Shown: in pieces, positions 51,448 through 61,307 of the stretch
How positions within the stretch are numbered: the stretch's first letter is position 1
Layout of the letters: each line of letters begins with the position of its first letter
The notes under the pieces: model-generated
What the model was told of the DNA's origin: nothing
The model's database searches: none
What the model saw: the letters and a program-made list of their open reading frames with translations, nothing else
Source of the DNA: Dyadobacter psychrotolerans
GTDB lineage: Bacteria; Bacteroidota; Bacteroidia; Cytophagales; Spirosomataceae
Assembly (NCBI RefSeq): GCF_004349265.1
Contig: NZ_SMFL01000021.1
Coordinates: forward strand, 22,391 to 86,390
Reading direction: 5' to 3'
DNA: 64,000 bases
Made by a program: the position numbers and the translations under genes

Positions 51448-52044
51448 TTATTTGATACTTTGAATTAGATTTTTTTCTAACATTAGGGAAACTTCCAGCC
51501 CTTTCTTTTGCTGATGCAATTCTGTATCCTCGGTGTTTTGCTGACTTTCGAGTAAGCTTAAAACATAACCGGTTACCCACATTTCCAAAGCCTTGCTATC
51601 TAGCGGGGCCTTAAATTTACCTGAATCAACCCCTTTTTGAATAATTTTATATAGTGTTTGAACATTGCTGTTGCGGATCTGCCGCACAAAATTCAAAAAG
51701 GTATTTTCTGAAAACACCGTCAGTATTTGCATGCAAATTGAAATGAAATATGGGAATTTCACCACATTTAACCTTACTATATGGATAAACTCGTGCAAAT
51801 TCTGTTCTGCGTCTGTTTTGTCGATTTTCCAAAGTGGGAATTCTTCGAGAGAGTTTAGGCGCTCTTTGAAGATGTGCCTGATCAGGCCCTCTTTTGAGCC
51901 GAAATGATAATATAAAGTCGATATGTTTGTACCTGTTATTTTGCAAATGTCGCGTACGGATACAGAACCATACCCGGTTTTGGCAAGCAGTTCTTCGGCG
52001 GCTTCCATAATTCTGTCCAGTGTGGGATGATGGGGATTATGCAT
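51448..52044 (-). CDS. TetR/AcrR-family regulator
   Basis: The protein has 198 residues. The helix-turn-helix is RIMEAAEELLAKTGYGSVSV to ICKITGTNISTLYYHFGSKE, and the C-terminal half is a ligand-binding helical domain. It is the last gene of the drug-efflux operon, 11 bases after the MFS pump, so it may give feedback on pump expression. Confidence 0.87.
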   Translation of the reverse strand: MHNPHHPTLDRIMEAAEELLAKTGYGSVSVRDICKITGTNISTLYYHFGSKEGLIRHIFKERLNSLEEFPLWKIDKTDAEQNLHEFIHIVRLNVVKFPYFISICMQILTVFSENTFLNFVRQIRNSNVQTLYKIIQKGVDSGKFKAPLDSKALEMWVTGYVLSLLESQQNTEDTELHQQKKGLEVSLMLEKNLIQSIK

Positions 52045-52055
52045 ACTTATTAAAG

Positions 52056-53624
52056 TTACAAAGCCCCAGCGCTTACTTCTCCGCCGACCCGGTAATCTTC
52101 GATCGACTCTCTATACCGCCATCTCTTCAAAAACAAAATCATACGTCTGCGGTGGATTGGACGGAAGCGATGAAACGACACGTATAGAAGGACAGCCCAT
52201 CCTGCCATGATAATATAACCAAACAATTCCTTTGAAGCCAACAATACAGCCTGCATCTGGATGCTACCGTAAATTTCAGGTCCGACTGGATTAATGCTGT
52301 CCATTTGCCCGGCCAGGTTGGTCATATGCTGCAATTGCAGCTTATACTGCGCCCATGATAACGCAGCACCAAAAAACGCCGGGCCCAGAAAAGTACGCAC
52401 GGCAACCATGATCGCTGAGGCGGACAGCATTTGGGCCATTTGCAGCTTGTCGGCATTGTAAAAGCCAATGGTAACAAACAGTAGGCACATGGCAAAACCA
52501 CGGAGAATGGTTGGCAAGATCAGCGATTCAATTTCAATGACAGGTGAGATCAGGAAATACATGTAAATGGCGTAAGACTGGTAAGCGCCAAATCCGAGCA
52601 AAGCAAGGCTTTTCAGCCACCATTTCTTTTTAAACCAAATAAATGAGACCAGTCCGCCTAAAATTATACCGGGCACCATCATCAGATTTAGCGACGCGTT
52701 GGTTGGGGAATCGTAATGCAGTACGTTTGTTGTAAAAGCGGACTGAATACTGCTGCTGGCCATAAACATACCCATCAGAAATATCATCAGGAGCGAATTG
52801 TAGACGTTTTTTTTGTAAAAAACGTCTAGTGAAATGTATGGCCTTTTCAATTTGGATTGCAGGTAAATGAACCCTACAAGCGTCGTTAAAAATATTGCTA
52901 ACGCAGCCTGGATGTTCAATGAAGAAAACCAATCCTGCTGTTTTGCATATACCAGCACATAATTAACCGACAGAAGGCAAATGCTCAAAAGTACCATGCC
53001 GAGCCAGTCGAACTGATAGAGCGGCACCTTTTTCGATCCTCTGAGGTTATGCATGAAAATAATCGCAAGCAAAGCAGTTCCCGAAAGCAACATAGCCATA
53101 TACACGTATGCGTTTTGCCAGTTGGTTTCATAGGCTAACCTGGTTGTGAAGAAACCCGACAGCTGGCCCAGTATTATACTGAAAGGATAAAACAGCGCAT
53201 AGAACCTTCCACGGTCTCCACCCGGGCTCAGGATAAACATAATCGGCAACATCACTTCAATCATTCCAAACATTTTGAAAAAGCCGATCAGGAAGCTGCA
53301 AAAGACCAGGATGTAGGCATTGTCGGTATTGCCGGCTATAATGCTTAGCAATGACACCATCATCAGACTGCCTATCACGAGTTCCTTTGTACGAAAATAT
53401 TGCTTGGTACGAAGCAAAAGGGGAAAGACAACCATCATACCGATCGTGGTTGCATTGTTTGCCATTTGAATGTCTTCTGATAAACTACCAAGGCTGCCTA
53501 CCATGTCACTGATATTGCCGGAATAAATGCCGTTTGCTGGAAATATGACCACCGCAAAAATTAGGATAAGCAACAACTGGACTGGCTTAGGGACCCAGTC
53601 GTGAAATAAGCCTCTGTTATACAT
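52056..53624 (-). CDS. DHA2-family MFS drug exporter (EmrB-like)
   Basis: The protein has 522 residues with about 14 hydrophobic segments, as in EmrB/QacA exporters. The conserved regions include SLSEDIQMANNATTIGMMVV and FYPFSIILGQLSGFFTTRLA. It extrudes hydrophobic drugs with protons at the inner membrane. It lies 6 bases downstream of the EmrA-like adaptor. Confidence 0.87.
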   Translation of the reverse strand: MYNRGLFHDWVPKPVQLLLILIFAVVIFPANGIYSGNISDMVGSLGSLSEDIQMANNATTIGMMVVFPLLLRTKQYFRTKELVIGSLMMVSLLSIIAGNTDNAYILVFCSFLIGFFKMFGMIEVMLPIMFILSPGGDRGRFYALFYPFSIILGQLSGFFTTRLAYETNWQNAYVYMAMLLSGTALLAIIFMHNLRGSKKVPLYQFDWLGMVLLSICLLSVNYVLVYAKQQDWFSSLNIQAALAIFLTTLVGFIYLQSKLKRPYISLDVFYKKNVYNSLLMIFLMGMFMASSSIQSAFTTNVLHYDSPTNASLNLMMVPGIILGGLVSFIWFKKKWWLKSLALLGFGAYQSYAIYMYFLISPVIEIESLILPTILRGFAMCLLFVTIGFYNADKLQMAQMLSASAIMVAVRTFLGPAFFGAALSWAQYKLQLQHMTNLAGQMDSINPVGPEIYGSIQMQAVLLASKELFGYIIMAGWAVLLYVSFHRFRPIHRRRMILFLKRWRYRESIEDYRVGGEVSAGAL

Positions 53625-53630
53625 ATCGGG

Positions 53631-54701
53631 TCATTTTAAAGTGATTTCAACATTCATACCTACCCGCAGCAAATCAAGGTCTGCGGGATTATTCACTTGT
53701 GAAAATTCAATGCGGACTGGGATACGTTGCTGTACTTTCACAAAGTTGCCTGTCGAATTATCAACCGGGATTGCTGAGTATTTTGATCCGGTCGCCTCAG
53801 AGATGGCAGCCACAACGCCTTCGTATTTTTTCCCATTCAAGGCATCTACTTTAATGACCAACTTTTTTCCAACCGAAATACTTTCCATTTGCTTTTCCTT
53901 GAAATTGGCTGTTACCCATTTGGTGTCATTGCGTACAAGCGAAGCCACAGGCTGTCCGGGCTGAATGAGTTGGCCTTCGTTGAGCGTTCTGCGACCGACA
54001 ACGCCATCGGCGGGTGCGGTAATGATGCAGTAAGAGAGGTTTAATTTCGCTAGATCCAATGCGGCCTGCGCCCGTTTGATTTCAGCTGCATTCATTTCAA
54101 GTCTTTTGCCAGCTTCCACCGTTGAAAGGCTTGACGACTTACGTTGGTTTTGTGCAGCATCGTATTGCGCTTTCATTGCCTCGTATTCGGTCTTAACCTG
54201 CTCAAACTGCTGCTGGGTCACGGACTCTTCTGCCAAAAGACGCTCATAGCGATTGAAATTGGTTTCCGCGTTTGCCAGCCGAGCTTTTACACCAGCAATA
54301 TTGGCATCGACTACATTTATATTGTTGCTAACTGTATTGATTGCCGAGGTGGTCACATTCCGGGATGCCCTGCTGGCCATATAGGCGGCTTCTGCCTGTG
54401 CAACCTGAGTTTTTAGCTCACTATCGTCGATGATAACCAATGTGTCACCCTTTTTCACATGCTGGTGTTCCTTAAACCGTATCTCCTTAACGTAACCGCC
54501 TACCCGCGTGTTGATGGGGTTGATGAATGCGTCGATCTGGGCATCATTGGTAAAATTGCTTTCTCCCATGTGATAGTAGGACCGGATCGCCCATATAAAC
54601 ACAGTACAGACTGCTACAAACAGGGTGAGATTGATCATTGTTACGCTAAGCTTGTGACTTCCAGTTTTTCTTTTTTTTTGGGTATGAACCTGTTCTGCCA
54701 T
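53631..54701 (-). CDS. HlyD/EmrA-family periplasmic adaptor
   Basis: The protein has 356 residues. A single N-terminal anchor (LTLFVAVCTVFIWAIRSYY) is followed by lipoyl halves (VGGYVKEIRFKEHQHVKKGD and APADGVVGRRTLNEGQLIQP) around a long coiled coil (residues 85-215). It bridges the MFS pump to TolC. It lies 38 bases after the TolC gene. Confidence 0.88.
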   Translation of the reverse strand: MAEQVHTQKKRKTGSHKLSVTMINLTLFVAVCTVFIWAIRSYYHMGESNFTNDAQIDAFINPINTRVGGYVKEIRFKEHQHVKKGDTLVIIDDSELKTQVAQAEAAYMASRASRNVTTSAINTVSNNINVVDANIAGVKARLANAETNFNRYERLLAEESVTQQQFEQVKTEYEAMKAQYDAAQNQRKSSSLSTVEAGKRLEMNAAEIKRAQAALDLAKLNLSYCIITAPADGVVGRRTLNEGQLIQPGQPVASLVRNDTKWVTANFKEKQMESISVGKKLVIKVDALNGKKYEGVVAAISEATGSKYSAIPVDNSTGNFVKVQQRIPVRIEFSQVNNPADLDLLRVGMNVEITLK

Positions 54702-54739
54702 GATTTATATGATGTATTGAGTATTTTTCGTGGTGATGT

Positions 54740-56086
54740 TTATTGAATGGCCCCGCCAGTTGCTTTTTCGAGCCGGTAAAAAGCCAGCTGGGCGTCTATT
54801 CGGGACTGTAACAAGTTCAATTGTGATTGCAACATCAGGTTTTGTGATTGCATAAGGTCACCAGAGAGCAACAGTCCATTGCGGAATTGTGAAGAGCTTA
54901 GCTTGAAGCTACGTTGTGCCTGCGCGAACGCCGTTTCTGCTACACCGATCTTCTCGCGGGCAGACTGAAACCCCTTGAGCTGTGCATATACTTCCGTGCG
55001 CACTTGGTCATTTTGCACTGCAACCGCATTTTTTGCCTGTTCAATGTTGAGTTTAGCCTCCTGCATCTTTCCTTTCATATTATATAGGGAAGCGATGTTG
55101 TATTTGACAGAAAGCCCCAGGTTAACGGCTTGCAGAAACCCTTCTTTTGGTGGGAAAAATTTGTGCTCGACCACAGGGTTCAGGTACAAATACATAAAAG
55201 AAAAATCTACGTGTGGCAGGTATGCGCTTTTAAGTTGTTTCAATCCCCCTTCTGCTACGCCAATGCGAAACTTGCTGGATTTTAGCTCATAGCGCGCATT
55301 CAGCGCCTGCTCTACTAGCCCCGCTGCGGAAAAAGATTTTACCTGATAGTCAATTACAAAATTGGTGTCAATGGCAATTGCTTGCCCGTCCAGTAAACCA
55401 ACCATCACCGCAAGATTATGCAGCGAAACATCCATTGCATTTTTAATATCTACTTTACTAAGTTGCAGATTGCTTTTTTGCAGCTGGATTTTCAGCAGGT
55501 CATTGGAAAGTAGGATACCTTCTTTAAACATATTGTTTGCCTCCCGCTCCCGTTCTGAGAGAAGCCTCATATTTTCATCAATGATGGCCTCCGATTTGCT
55601 GATCTTGTAGATATTGTAGTAGATGGAAATGATACTGTAGCGGATATCTTCCCGGTCTTTTGCCGCATCCATTTTACTGGCTTCGATCAGCGCTTCATTC
55701 GTCTCATGTTTGGCTTTGTCCAAAAAACCATCGAAAATTTCCTTGCTTGCAGACACCATTCCTATCATGGCATCAAAGTGAGTTGCCGGCAGGTGGATGT
55801 CCTCGCCCATGGAAAATGGACTGAGCGTATAAAGCCTGGAATACTGCACAGAGGTACCTGCCTTGGGAAGCGCATCGTCTTTGACTTGTCGTAAACGCGC
55901 TTCGGCGAGCTTGGTTTTGGTGTCAGAAACACGCAGGAAGCTGTTGTTTTTTAATCCCATTTCAATGCTTTCGGGAAGTGTAAGCACCTTAACCCCGGGA
56001 GTCGTTTGAGTATACCCCAATTGTGCCCTCGTGAGCAGTAGACCCAGCATTAACAATCTTAAGTGGTCACTTTTCATTTTTACCAT
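54740..56086 (-). CDS. TolC-family outer-membrane efflux protein of the Emr-type pump
   Basis: The protein has 448 residues with a signal peptide (LLTRAQLGYTQ) and two helical repeats typical of OEP proteins (ALIEASKMDAAKDREDIRYS, FRNGLLLSGDLMQSQNLMLQ). It is the first structural gene of the operon. A MarR-type operator lies 23-44 bases upstream. Confidence 0.87.
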   Translation of the reverse strand: MVKMKSDHLRLLMLGLLLTRAQLGYTQTTPGVKVLTLPESIEMGLKNNSFLRVSDTKTKLAEARLRQVKDDALPKAGTSVQYSRLYTLSPFSMGEDIHLPATHFDAMIGMVSASKEIFDGFLDKAKHETNEALIEASKMDAAKDREDIRYSIISIYYNIYKISKSEAIIDENMRLLSEREREANNMFKEGILLSNDLLKIQLQKSNLQLSKVDIKNAMDVSLHNLAVMVGLLDGQAIAIDTNFVIDYQVKSFSAAGLVEQALNARYELKSSKFRIGVAEGGLKQLKSAYLPHVDFSFMYLYLNPVVEHKFFPPKEGFLQAVNLGLSVKYNIASLYNMKGKMQEAKLNIEQAKNAVAVQNDQVRTEVYAQLKGFQSAREKIGVAETAFAQAQRSFKLSSSQFRNGLLLSGDLMQSQNLMLQSQLNLLQSRIDAQLAFYRLEKATGGAIQ

Positions 56087-56108
56087 AACTGCTAATAGTT
56101 AAATGATT

Positions 56109-56130
56109 AATGGTTAAATATCTAACTATT
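56109..56130 (-). promoter_or_regulatory. MarR operator ahead of tolC-emrAB
   Basis: The 22-bp element reads AATAGTTAGATATTTAACCATT on the minus strand when split as AATAGTTA-GATAT-TTAACCATT. It matches the element ahead of marR at 18 or more positions, including TTTAATAGTTAGATAT with its flank. It lies 23 bases before the TolC start. Confidence 0.7.
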
Positions 56131-56142
56131 AAATTAGAAAAA

Positions 56143-56598
56143 TTAATTTTTAATGTTACTTTGAATTTTTCGTAGCATGGTGGTCATATTTTCGACCTGC
56201 TCTACTGAAATGTCTTCCTTTATAGCATCATAAAGATCACTTATCAATGGCTGAATATGGGCCTCATAGTTGCGACCTTCCGTAGTAAGTGATATAATCT
56301 TGTTGCGACGGTCGGAAGGGTCTTCATTTCGTACCACGAGATTACGTATGGACAAATTATCTAACAAGGGGGTAAGACTAGCTTTGTTCTTTTGCACACG
56401 ATCCGCAATTTCCTGCTGATTTATACCATCTTTTCGCCAGAGAATTACCATTACCTGAAACATCTCGAACGTTAGATTTAGATTAATTTCCCGTATCCTA
56501 GCCTGAAAATAACCTTTTATATCTTGCCGGATGCTTTGTATTAAATCCATCATGGTAACGAGCCTTTCGATTTCCTGGGGCGTTTTGATCTGATTCAT
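56143..56598 (-). CDS. MarR-family repressor
   Basis: The 151-residue winged helix has LNLTFEMFQVMVILWRKDGI, QQEIADRVQKNKASLTPLLD (recognition helix) and RNEDPSDRRNKIISLTTEGR (wing). It is the first gene of the unit with tolC and the pump genes. Matching dyads upstream of itself and of tolC indicate autoregulation and repression of the pump. Confidence 0.88.
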   Translation of the reverse strand: MNQIKTPQEIERLVTMMDLIQSIRQDIKGYFQARIREINLNLTFEMFQVMVILWRKDGINQQEIADRVQKNKASLTPLLDNLSIRNLVVRNEDPSDRRNKIISLTTEGRNYEAHIQPLISDLYDAIKEDISVEQVENMTTMLRKIQSNIKN

Positions 56599-56617
56599 GC
56601 TACAAAGTTAAAGATTT

Positions 56618-56639
56618 AATAGTTAGATATAAAACTATT
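56618..56639 (+). promoter_or_regulatory. MarR operator ahead of marR
   Basis: AATAGTT (56618-56624) and AACTATT (56633-56639) form a perfect 7-bp dyad with an 8-base spacer, 20 bases before the marR start. Together with the preceding TTT it matches the element at 56109-56130. Confidence 0.74.
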
Positions 56640-56994
56640 GATTATACTTTTTACCCTTATACCACGAGCGTGGCAGTTTAGAAACTCAATCACCCATACT
56701 GGTATCGTTAGTCTGACAAGCCATGCTTATGCGCAAATTGGCCGACAATCCAGGTAAGAATTCCAGGAAATATCAGATTGTCTGTTGATATTTGTCAACC
56801 TTGCATTATCCCATCAGTAAATGGTGAAGTACTCAAATTGGGCTCACCCATTGGCTAATGCTTATTTCTTTTCCTGAAACAGATAGTTTTTCGATAAAAA
56901 GGCTTCGTAGCTGGTCAGGAATTTTAAAACATGTTAAAGTATTAATCTGGTCTTTCTGGAACTTTAGCAGAAATTTATATTCTGGTTCGGGTGT
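56640..56994. other. Intergenic stretch without recognised features
   Basis: About 355 bases lie between the marR operator and the outer-membrane protein gene. I see no convincing gene or strong structure. It presumably holds the promoters of both flanking genes. Confidence 0.4.
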
Positions 56995-58254
56995 TTGATA
57001 TATAGACAACCTTTTGACGCCTTGGGCAAGTTAATAACCCTTCTTTTGATTACTGTTTTTTCATATGCCGGCAGCCTTGCTCAAAAACCCGGGAATGTAT
57101 TGGAACGGGATTCGACAATAAAGGCCGATACCAGTCAAATGCTCGACCTGATCGACATTGGTAAGAGGTTCCTTCACATAAAACCCGGCAGCCCCCGGAT
57201 CGGGAACGGCCGGGGGATTTATTTTTCTGTTCTGCCTTTTTCTACCACTGTGCCCGGCGGGGGAACTGCAATTATTACTTCTACCACAGCCGGATTTTAT
57301 CTGGGTGACAGGAAAGATACCTATATGTCGAAGATAACATTTACACCCTACTGGAATTTTAAACAACGTTTCGGGCTGCCAATCCGCTCTTACATTTGGT
57401 TGAACCAAAACAAATGGGTAATCAGCGGCGATACCCGGCTGCTTGTTTATCCGCAGCATACCTGGGGTTTGGGGCGTCAGCATAAGCAGGAGGAAAAGCT
57501 TCTTTTAAATTATTCCTATCTGCGTTTTTATCAAACGGCCCTCAGGCGCCTCTTTAGAGGCGCCTTTGCGGGTATTGGTTACCATCTTGATTACCGCCTT
57601 AATGTGCGAACAGATGACAACGGGACTCTCCTGCGGGATTACACCGCTTATGCCTATGGAACGTCAGCTTTCTCCAACAGCTACTCTTCTGGCCTTAGCC
57701 TGGATGTGCTATTTGATACACGAAACAATTCTATTAACCCCTGGGACGGCTACTATGCGAGCGTCCAATACCGTATCAATCCCTCTTTTCTTGGGAATGA
57801 TCATGCCTGGAAGTCGCTGTACCTGGACATTCGCAAATACATCCGCTTCAACCCTTACGCCCACCGTCAGAATATGCTGGCGGTTTGGGGGTACCTATGG
57901 GCAGTCCTGGACAAAAAAGTTCCTTATCTGGACCTTCCCAGCATCGGTTGGGAGGATTACAACAGATCCGGCAGAGGCTTCGACCAAAACCGCTACCGTG
58001 GCCGGAATTTGATTTATTTAGAGGCGGAATACAGGCGTGACATCACTCATAATGGATTTCTCGGCTTTGTGGTTTTTACAAATGCCAATTCTGTTAGTGG
58101 TCCGAAAAGTACGTTTTTAATCAGCTGGAATCCAGCTGTCGGAGCAGGGCTTCGGATCAAAATGAATAAGCGTTCGGCCACAAACATTGGATTGAATTTT
58201 GCACGGAGTATGCATCATTCAACATTCAACCTTGCGCTTGGAGAAGTGTTTTAA
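56995..58254 (+). CDS. BamA/TamA-type outer-membrane beta-barrel protein
   Basis: The protein has 419 residues. A signal peptide (LLLITVFSYAGSLAQ) precedes a beta-rich body with SFLGNDHAWKSLYLDIRKYI, the surface-antigen-like FDTRNNSINPWDGYYA (typical of Omp85 barrels) and a terminal hydrophobic LALGEVF. No POTRA domain is present. The start is a TTG, with no in-frame ATG upstream; a lost start codon or a truncated N-terminus is possible. The cargo is unknown. Confidence 0.75.
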   Translation: MIYRQPFDALGKLITLLLITVFSYAGSLAQKPGNVLERDSTIKADTSQMLDLIDIGKRFLHIKPGSPRIGNGRGIYFSVLPFSTTVPGGGTAIITSTTAGFYLGDRKDTYMSKITFTPYWNFKQRFGLPIRSYIWLNQNKWVISGDTRLLVYPQHTWGLGRQHKQEEKLLLNYSYLRFYQTALRRLFRGAFAGIGYHLDYRLNVRTDDNGTLLRDYTAYAYGTSAFSNSYSSGLSLDVLFDTRNNSINPWDGYYASVQYRINPSFLGNDHAWKSLYLDIRKYIRFNPYAHRQNMLAVWGYLWAVLDKKVPYLDLPSIGWEDYNRSGRGFDQNRYRGRNLIYLEAEYRRDITHNGFLGFVVFTNANSVSGPKSTFLISWNPAVGAGLRIKMNKRSATNIGLNFARSMHHSTFNLALGEVF

Positions 58255-58473
58255 ATATTTATTTTTCAATGATGTTAGTTAGTGAGTTTAAGCCAGGCAC
58301 CTACAAAACAGCATGAACTGTTGCCGAAGCGTTCTCTCCCGCTGACCAACTAAGGCGTGTTCACCAGGTCGGAGTTTGCCTTGTAAAGGCAGTTGGGCGA
58401 TGCTGTTTGCTACCTTATCTTACCTACGTACTCCGAGAGTTTTGCTACTATTGGTAATCTTGGTTAAACGTTT

Positions 58474-58498
58474 AAAAAAGCATGCGAAGTGCTTTTTT
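58474..58498. terminator. Bidirectional terminator between convergent genes
   Basis: AAAAAAGCA (58474-58482) and TGCTTTTTT (58490-58498) form a 9-bp stem with a 7-base loop. A-run and T-run make it work in both directions. It lies between the barrel gene (+) and the EamA gene (-). Confidence 0.7.
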
Positions 58499-58559
58499 GA
58501 GCAGGCAACGGTCTTGCAGACAATGCCTTGTATTTCCCCAGAGCCGGCGCTTCTATCAA

Positions 58560-59447
58560 TCAGTCGTGTTGCGACAGGATAATCATAATGGAGCCAATAA
58601 TCATAACGAGTGAGCCCAGCAGCTTTCTGCGAATGTTCTTTTCATTAAAGAAATGATATCCAAGGAGAACGCTTCCTACTGATGAAAGCTGAAAAAGAGA
58701 TAGCGCGTAGCCGACCGCGATGTGATTTAGGGAGTAGATACTGGACACAAGCATGATGCCGCTTGACAGGACTAAATAGGATAGTCTCGCGCTATCGGTA
58801 AACTTTATTTTCCCGATTTCATTTTTAGGGTTAATCCCAAAGAAAAAAAGAAAGAAAAAAGAAAAGAGCATTCCAAACCAGCACCAGCAGATGGTAGTTG
58901 TAGTAACAGAGGATAGCAATGTAACTTTTCTAACAAAGACCGCCTCTATGGCAGTCAGTGTCAAAGCTAAAAAACGGAATTGAATTTCGGGCCTTTTGAT
59001 GATAGCCCAGGAAACCCGGTTTTCTGTCTTGTCAAAAATGAAGTAGCTCCCATACAAAATCAGTATAATCCCTGCTAAGCCCCAGAGCCCAGGAACTTCA
59101 CCCATCAATAGAAATCCTCCCAAAATACCAATCAGAGGTTTGTAGGCATTAATTGGACCGAGAACTGATAGCTCCCCTTTTTCCAATGCTTTAATTAGAA
59201 AACCATTCCCACAAGCGCTAAAAAGGCCTGCTAAAACTGAATACAGCCAAAACTGTACCGGTAGGCTTAGCCAATAAACACTAATGGCTGGCCAAATACA
59301 CAGAAAAGAAAATGCCAGATAGGTAAGGAAATTGACGATAAGAGGATGGATGCCTTTATTGACAAGTTGCTTTTGAAATAGATTGCTCAACGGGCTGGAA
59401 ATAATTCTCAGTATGATTGAGACGGGTGTAAGTGTACTTTGGATCAC
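58560..59447 (-). CDS. EamA/DMT-family transporter
   Basis: The protein has 295 residues with ten hydrophobic helices in two EamA-like repeats (FLIKALEKGELSVLGPINAY and ALSLFQLSSVGSVLLGYHFF). It resembles drug/metabolite exporters; the substrate is unknown. It is transcribed alone, converging on the barrel gene. Confidence 0.83.
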   Translation of the reverse strand: MIQSTLTPVSIILRIISSPLSNLFQKQLVNKGIHPLIVNFLTYLAFSFLCIWPAISVYWLSLPVQFWLYSVLAGLFSACGNGFLIKALEKGELSVLGPINAYKPLIGILGGFLLMGEVPGLWGLAGIILILYGSYFIFDKTENRVSWAIIKRPEIQFRFLALTLTAIEAVFVRKVTLLSSVTTTTICWCWFGMLFSFFFLFFFGINPKNEIGKIKFTDSARLSYLVLSSGIMLVSSIYSLNHIAVGYALSLFQLSSVGSVLLGYHFFNEKNIRRKLLGSLVMIIGSIMIILSQHD

Positions 59448-59799
59448 TTTTTTTTGTATACATTGATCAATAAAAGCAGTTTATGTATTGACCTACTATT
59501 GCAGGCTGAAAAGCTAGATTGAAGAAAGCATGTTTTGAGAACAATACAGATTCAGCTAGCTATGAATTTGATCTGCAGGAGCCCTACTACATCTATGGAT
59601 ATATCCACTTAGTATGTATCAATTAATGGCAACACAATGACTTGCTAAAACACCTCGTACATGTCATTTTTTGAAACTTTGTGGACATACTCAATTCAGC
59701 TTTCGCAAGGACCGTCTATTTTTTTGCAAACGGCCAGCGCGGCTACCGCAAAGAATTACTCTATGCGGGCCGTTGCGCAGGAATTTTAATCATTCTTGC
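59448..59799. other. Gene-free stretch
   Basis: About 350 bases upstream of the EamA gene. I see no gene. Low-level similarity to the tail of the resolvase fragment may extend into its right end. Confidence 0.35.
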
Positions 59800-59935
59800 G
59801 AACTGAGCGATCAAATGGTTTAATAACCACGCCTGCAGGGCAAAGCGCTGTATAATCCTTTCGGTTGGCCGCCTTTTCGCCCTCTGGCCCTGGAAGACTC
59901 TAGCCGAGCCCTTTCCGGGACAATGACATTGCGCT
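59800..59935 (-). pseudogene. Fragment of a Tn3-type serine resolvase (hinge and tail)
   Basis: A minus-strand frame reads PERARLESSRARGRKGGQPKG, then decays. It matches the resolvase hinge of tnpR in this window (SGLEAARARGRKGGRSRG). The catalytic domain is absent. It marks an old, degraded transposon. Confidence 0.75.
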
Positions 59936-60282
59936 TGTGTCAGCCAATCGCACAAAATATTTGGAAACCAGCAGGCTCCCTAAGACGGAGTTTTAATAGG
60001 CTCGTTGAGCGATACCAGATGCACGCATTTTTTGCTTAGATCTTCGAAAAGTTTAATAAGTGCGAGGGTCGAGCACCCCAGCGGGAACAATTTCCATATC
60101 AGAACAAGACAGTAGCATCGGTTTGAGAATCACCATTAAGGGTAGCGTGTCATCAATGATAGTGAATTAGCATTTCATTGATATGTTGATCGGTGATATG
60201 TTGATCCGTTTTTATATATTTTTGTGCCTGATAATATTTCTGAATTGTTAATGTTTGACGCCTTGATAACGTCCTGTGTTGG

Positions 60283-60330
60283 ATCAAATTAAAAGGAAGG
60301 AAAGGTCACGACTTTCTTCTAGGCTTTTTT
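60283..60330 (+). repeat. Degenerate Tn3-like terminal repeat
   Basis: The sequence shares GTCACGACTTTC and the flanking purine-rich run (AAAAGGAAGGAAAG) with the 47-bp ends of the intact Tn3 element, in the orientation of the left end, and is followed by a T-rich run as there. It is a probable relic of a related transposon end. Confidence 0.55.
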
Positions 60331-60505
60331 TACCGGAGGTTGTATACCAGAATCTAGTGGCTTGCTAATCTGGCAGTCAGCGTCATTGTGTCGATTTATT
60401 AAAACTTACTATTTTGATTTAACGCCATGGTGCAGGATGTATTTGTGATTTCCTCTTAACCAAATTCAATTTGAAGGTATAGATTGTTACAAATCGGCTC
60501 ATGCC
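60331..60505. other. Short gene-free stretch
   Basis: I see nothing recognisable between the degenerate repeat and the next gene's stop. Confidence 0.35.
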
Positions 60506-61168
60506 TCATTCATAAATAACGGGCATTTGATATACAAACAAATCGTTTTTAAGTACTTCAACGATAAATTTGGCAACATTTTCCCTGCTTACCATAAGCC
60601 CAGGTTCTGGAACATTATCTAAGCTGACCTGAACGTCATTTTCCTTATTTGAATTAGTCAAAATAACCGGCCGGATGACGGTGTAGCGCAATGCAGACCG
60701 GGCAAGTAATTCTTCCTGCCTAGCATGATCCTTATAAGCTACACCAATGTTACTGTAATCAATAAGCAGTCTAAACCATCCTGGTATATGATCTCTGGTA
60801 TCACTGGTGCCCCAGGCAGAAATGACAATTACACGTTTAGTCACTGTATCTGGACTCAGTGCAATAATATTATTTACTGTTTCAGATAAAAAATTGGCGG
60901 GTGTTCTCAGTTTTGACCATGGAAAATCAGAGTTCCTGGAAATATTAAGGGCACTTATAACAACTTCACAATTCTCCATGGCCTTTGCCAATGCAAATTT
61001 ATCGGTTGGTGTACCTTCAAATATTTTCAGATTCACATGTCGTGGCAAAAAAGCTGTTTTTTTGCGGACTAGGGTGTTGACCTGATAACCACAATTAAGC
61101 GCTTTCATCAGCACTAGCTTTCCTGTTCTTCCGGTTGCTCCCAGAATTAGAATTTTCCTGTATGTCAC
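60506..61168 (-). CDS. NAD(P)-binding NmrA/SDR-like protein
   Basis: The protein has 220 residues. The Rossmann loop ILILGATGRTGKLVLMKALN is at the N-terminus, with VISALNISRNS, VIVISAWGTSDTRDH and RYTVIRPVILTNS following. It matches atypical SDR proteins (BLVRB/NmrA-like). Cofactor binding is well supported; the substrate is unknown. It lies between two resolvase fragments, so it may be former transposon cargo. Confidence 0.83.
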   Translation of the reverse strand: MTYRKILILGATGRTGKLVLMKALNCGYQVNTLVRKKTAFLPRHVNLKIFEGTPTDKFALAKAMENCEVVISALNISRNSDFPWSKLRTPANFLSETVNNIIALSPDTVTKRVIVISAWGTSDTRDHIPGWFRLLIDYSNIGVAYKDHARQEELLARSALRYTVIRPVILTNSNKENDVQVSLDNVPEPGLMVSRENVAKFIVEVLKNDLFVYQMPVIYE

Positions 61169-61307
61169 GTCTCAATATTTGGATAAAAAAATTTACAACA
61201 AACTCAGATTAACATGCTTTAATATGATTTCAACTGCCCTGTGGAAAGATGTTAAGGTGAGCCCTTCCTGGACATACTGATGCAATCACTATTAAAACCA
61301 GGCCTAT

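Noticed and set aside
58376..58582. 68-codon plus-strand frame between convergent genes
   Set aside because: It contains the bidirectional terminator and overlaps the EamA gene end; no domain is visible.
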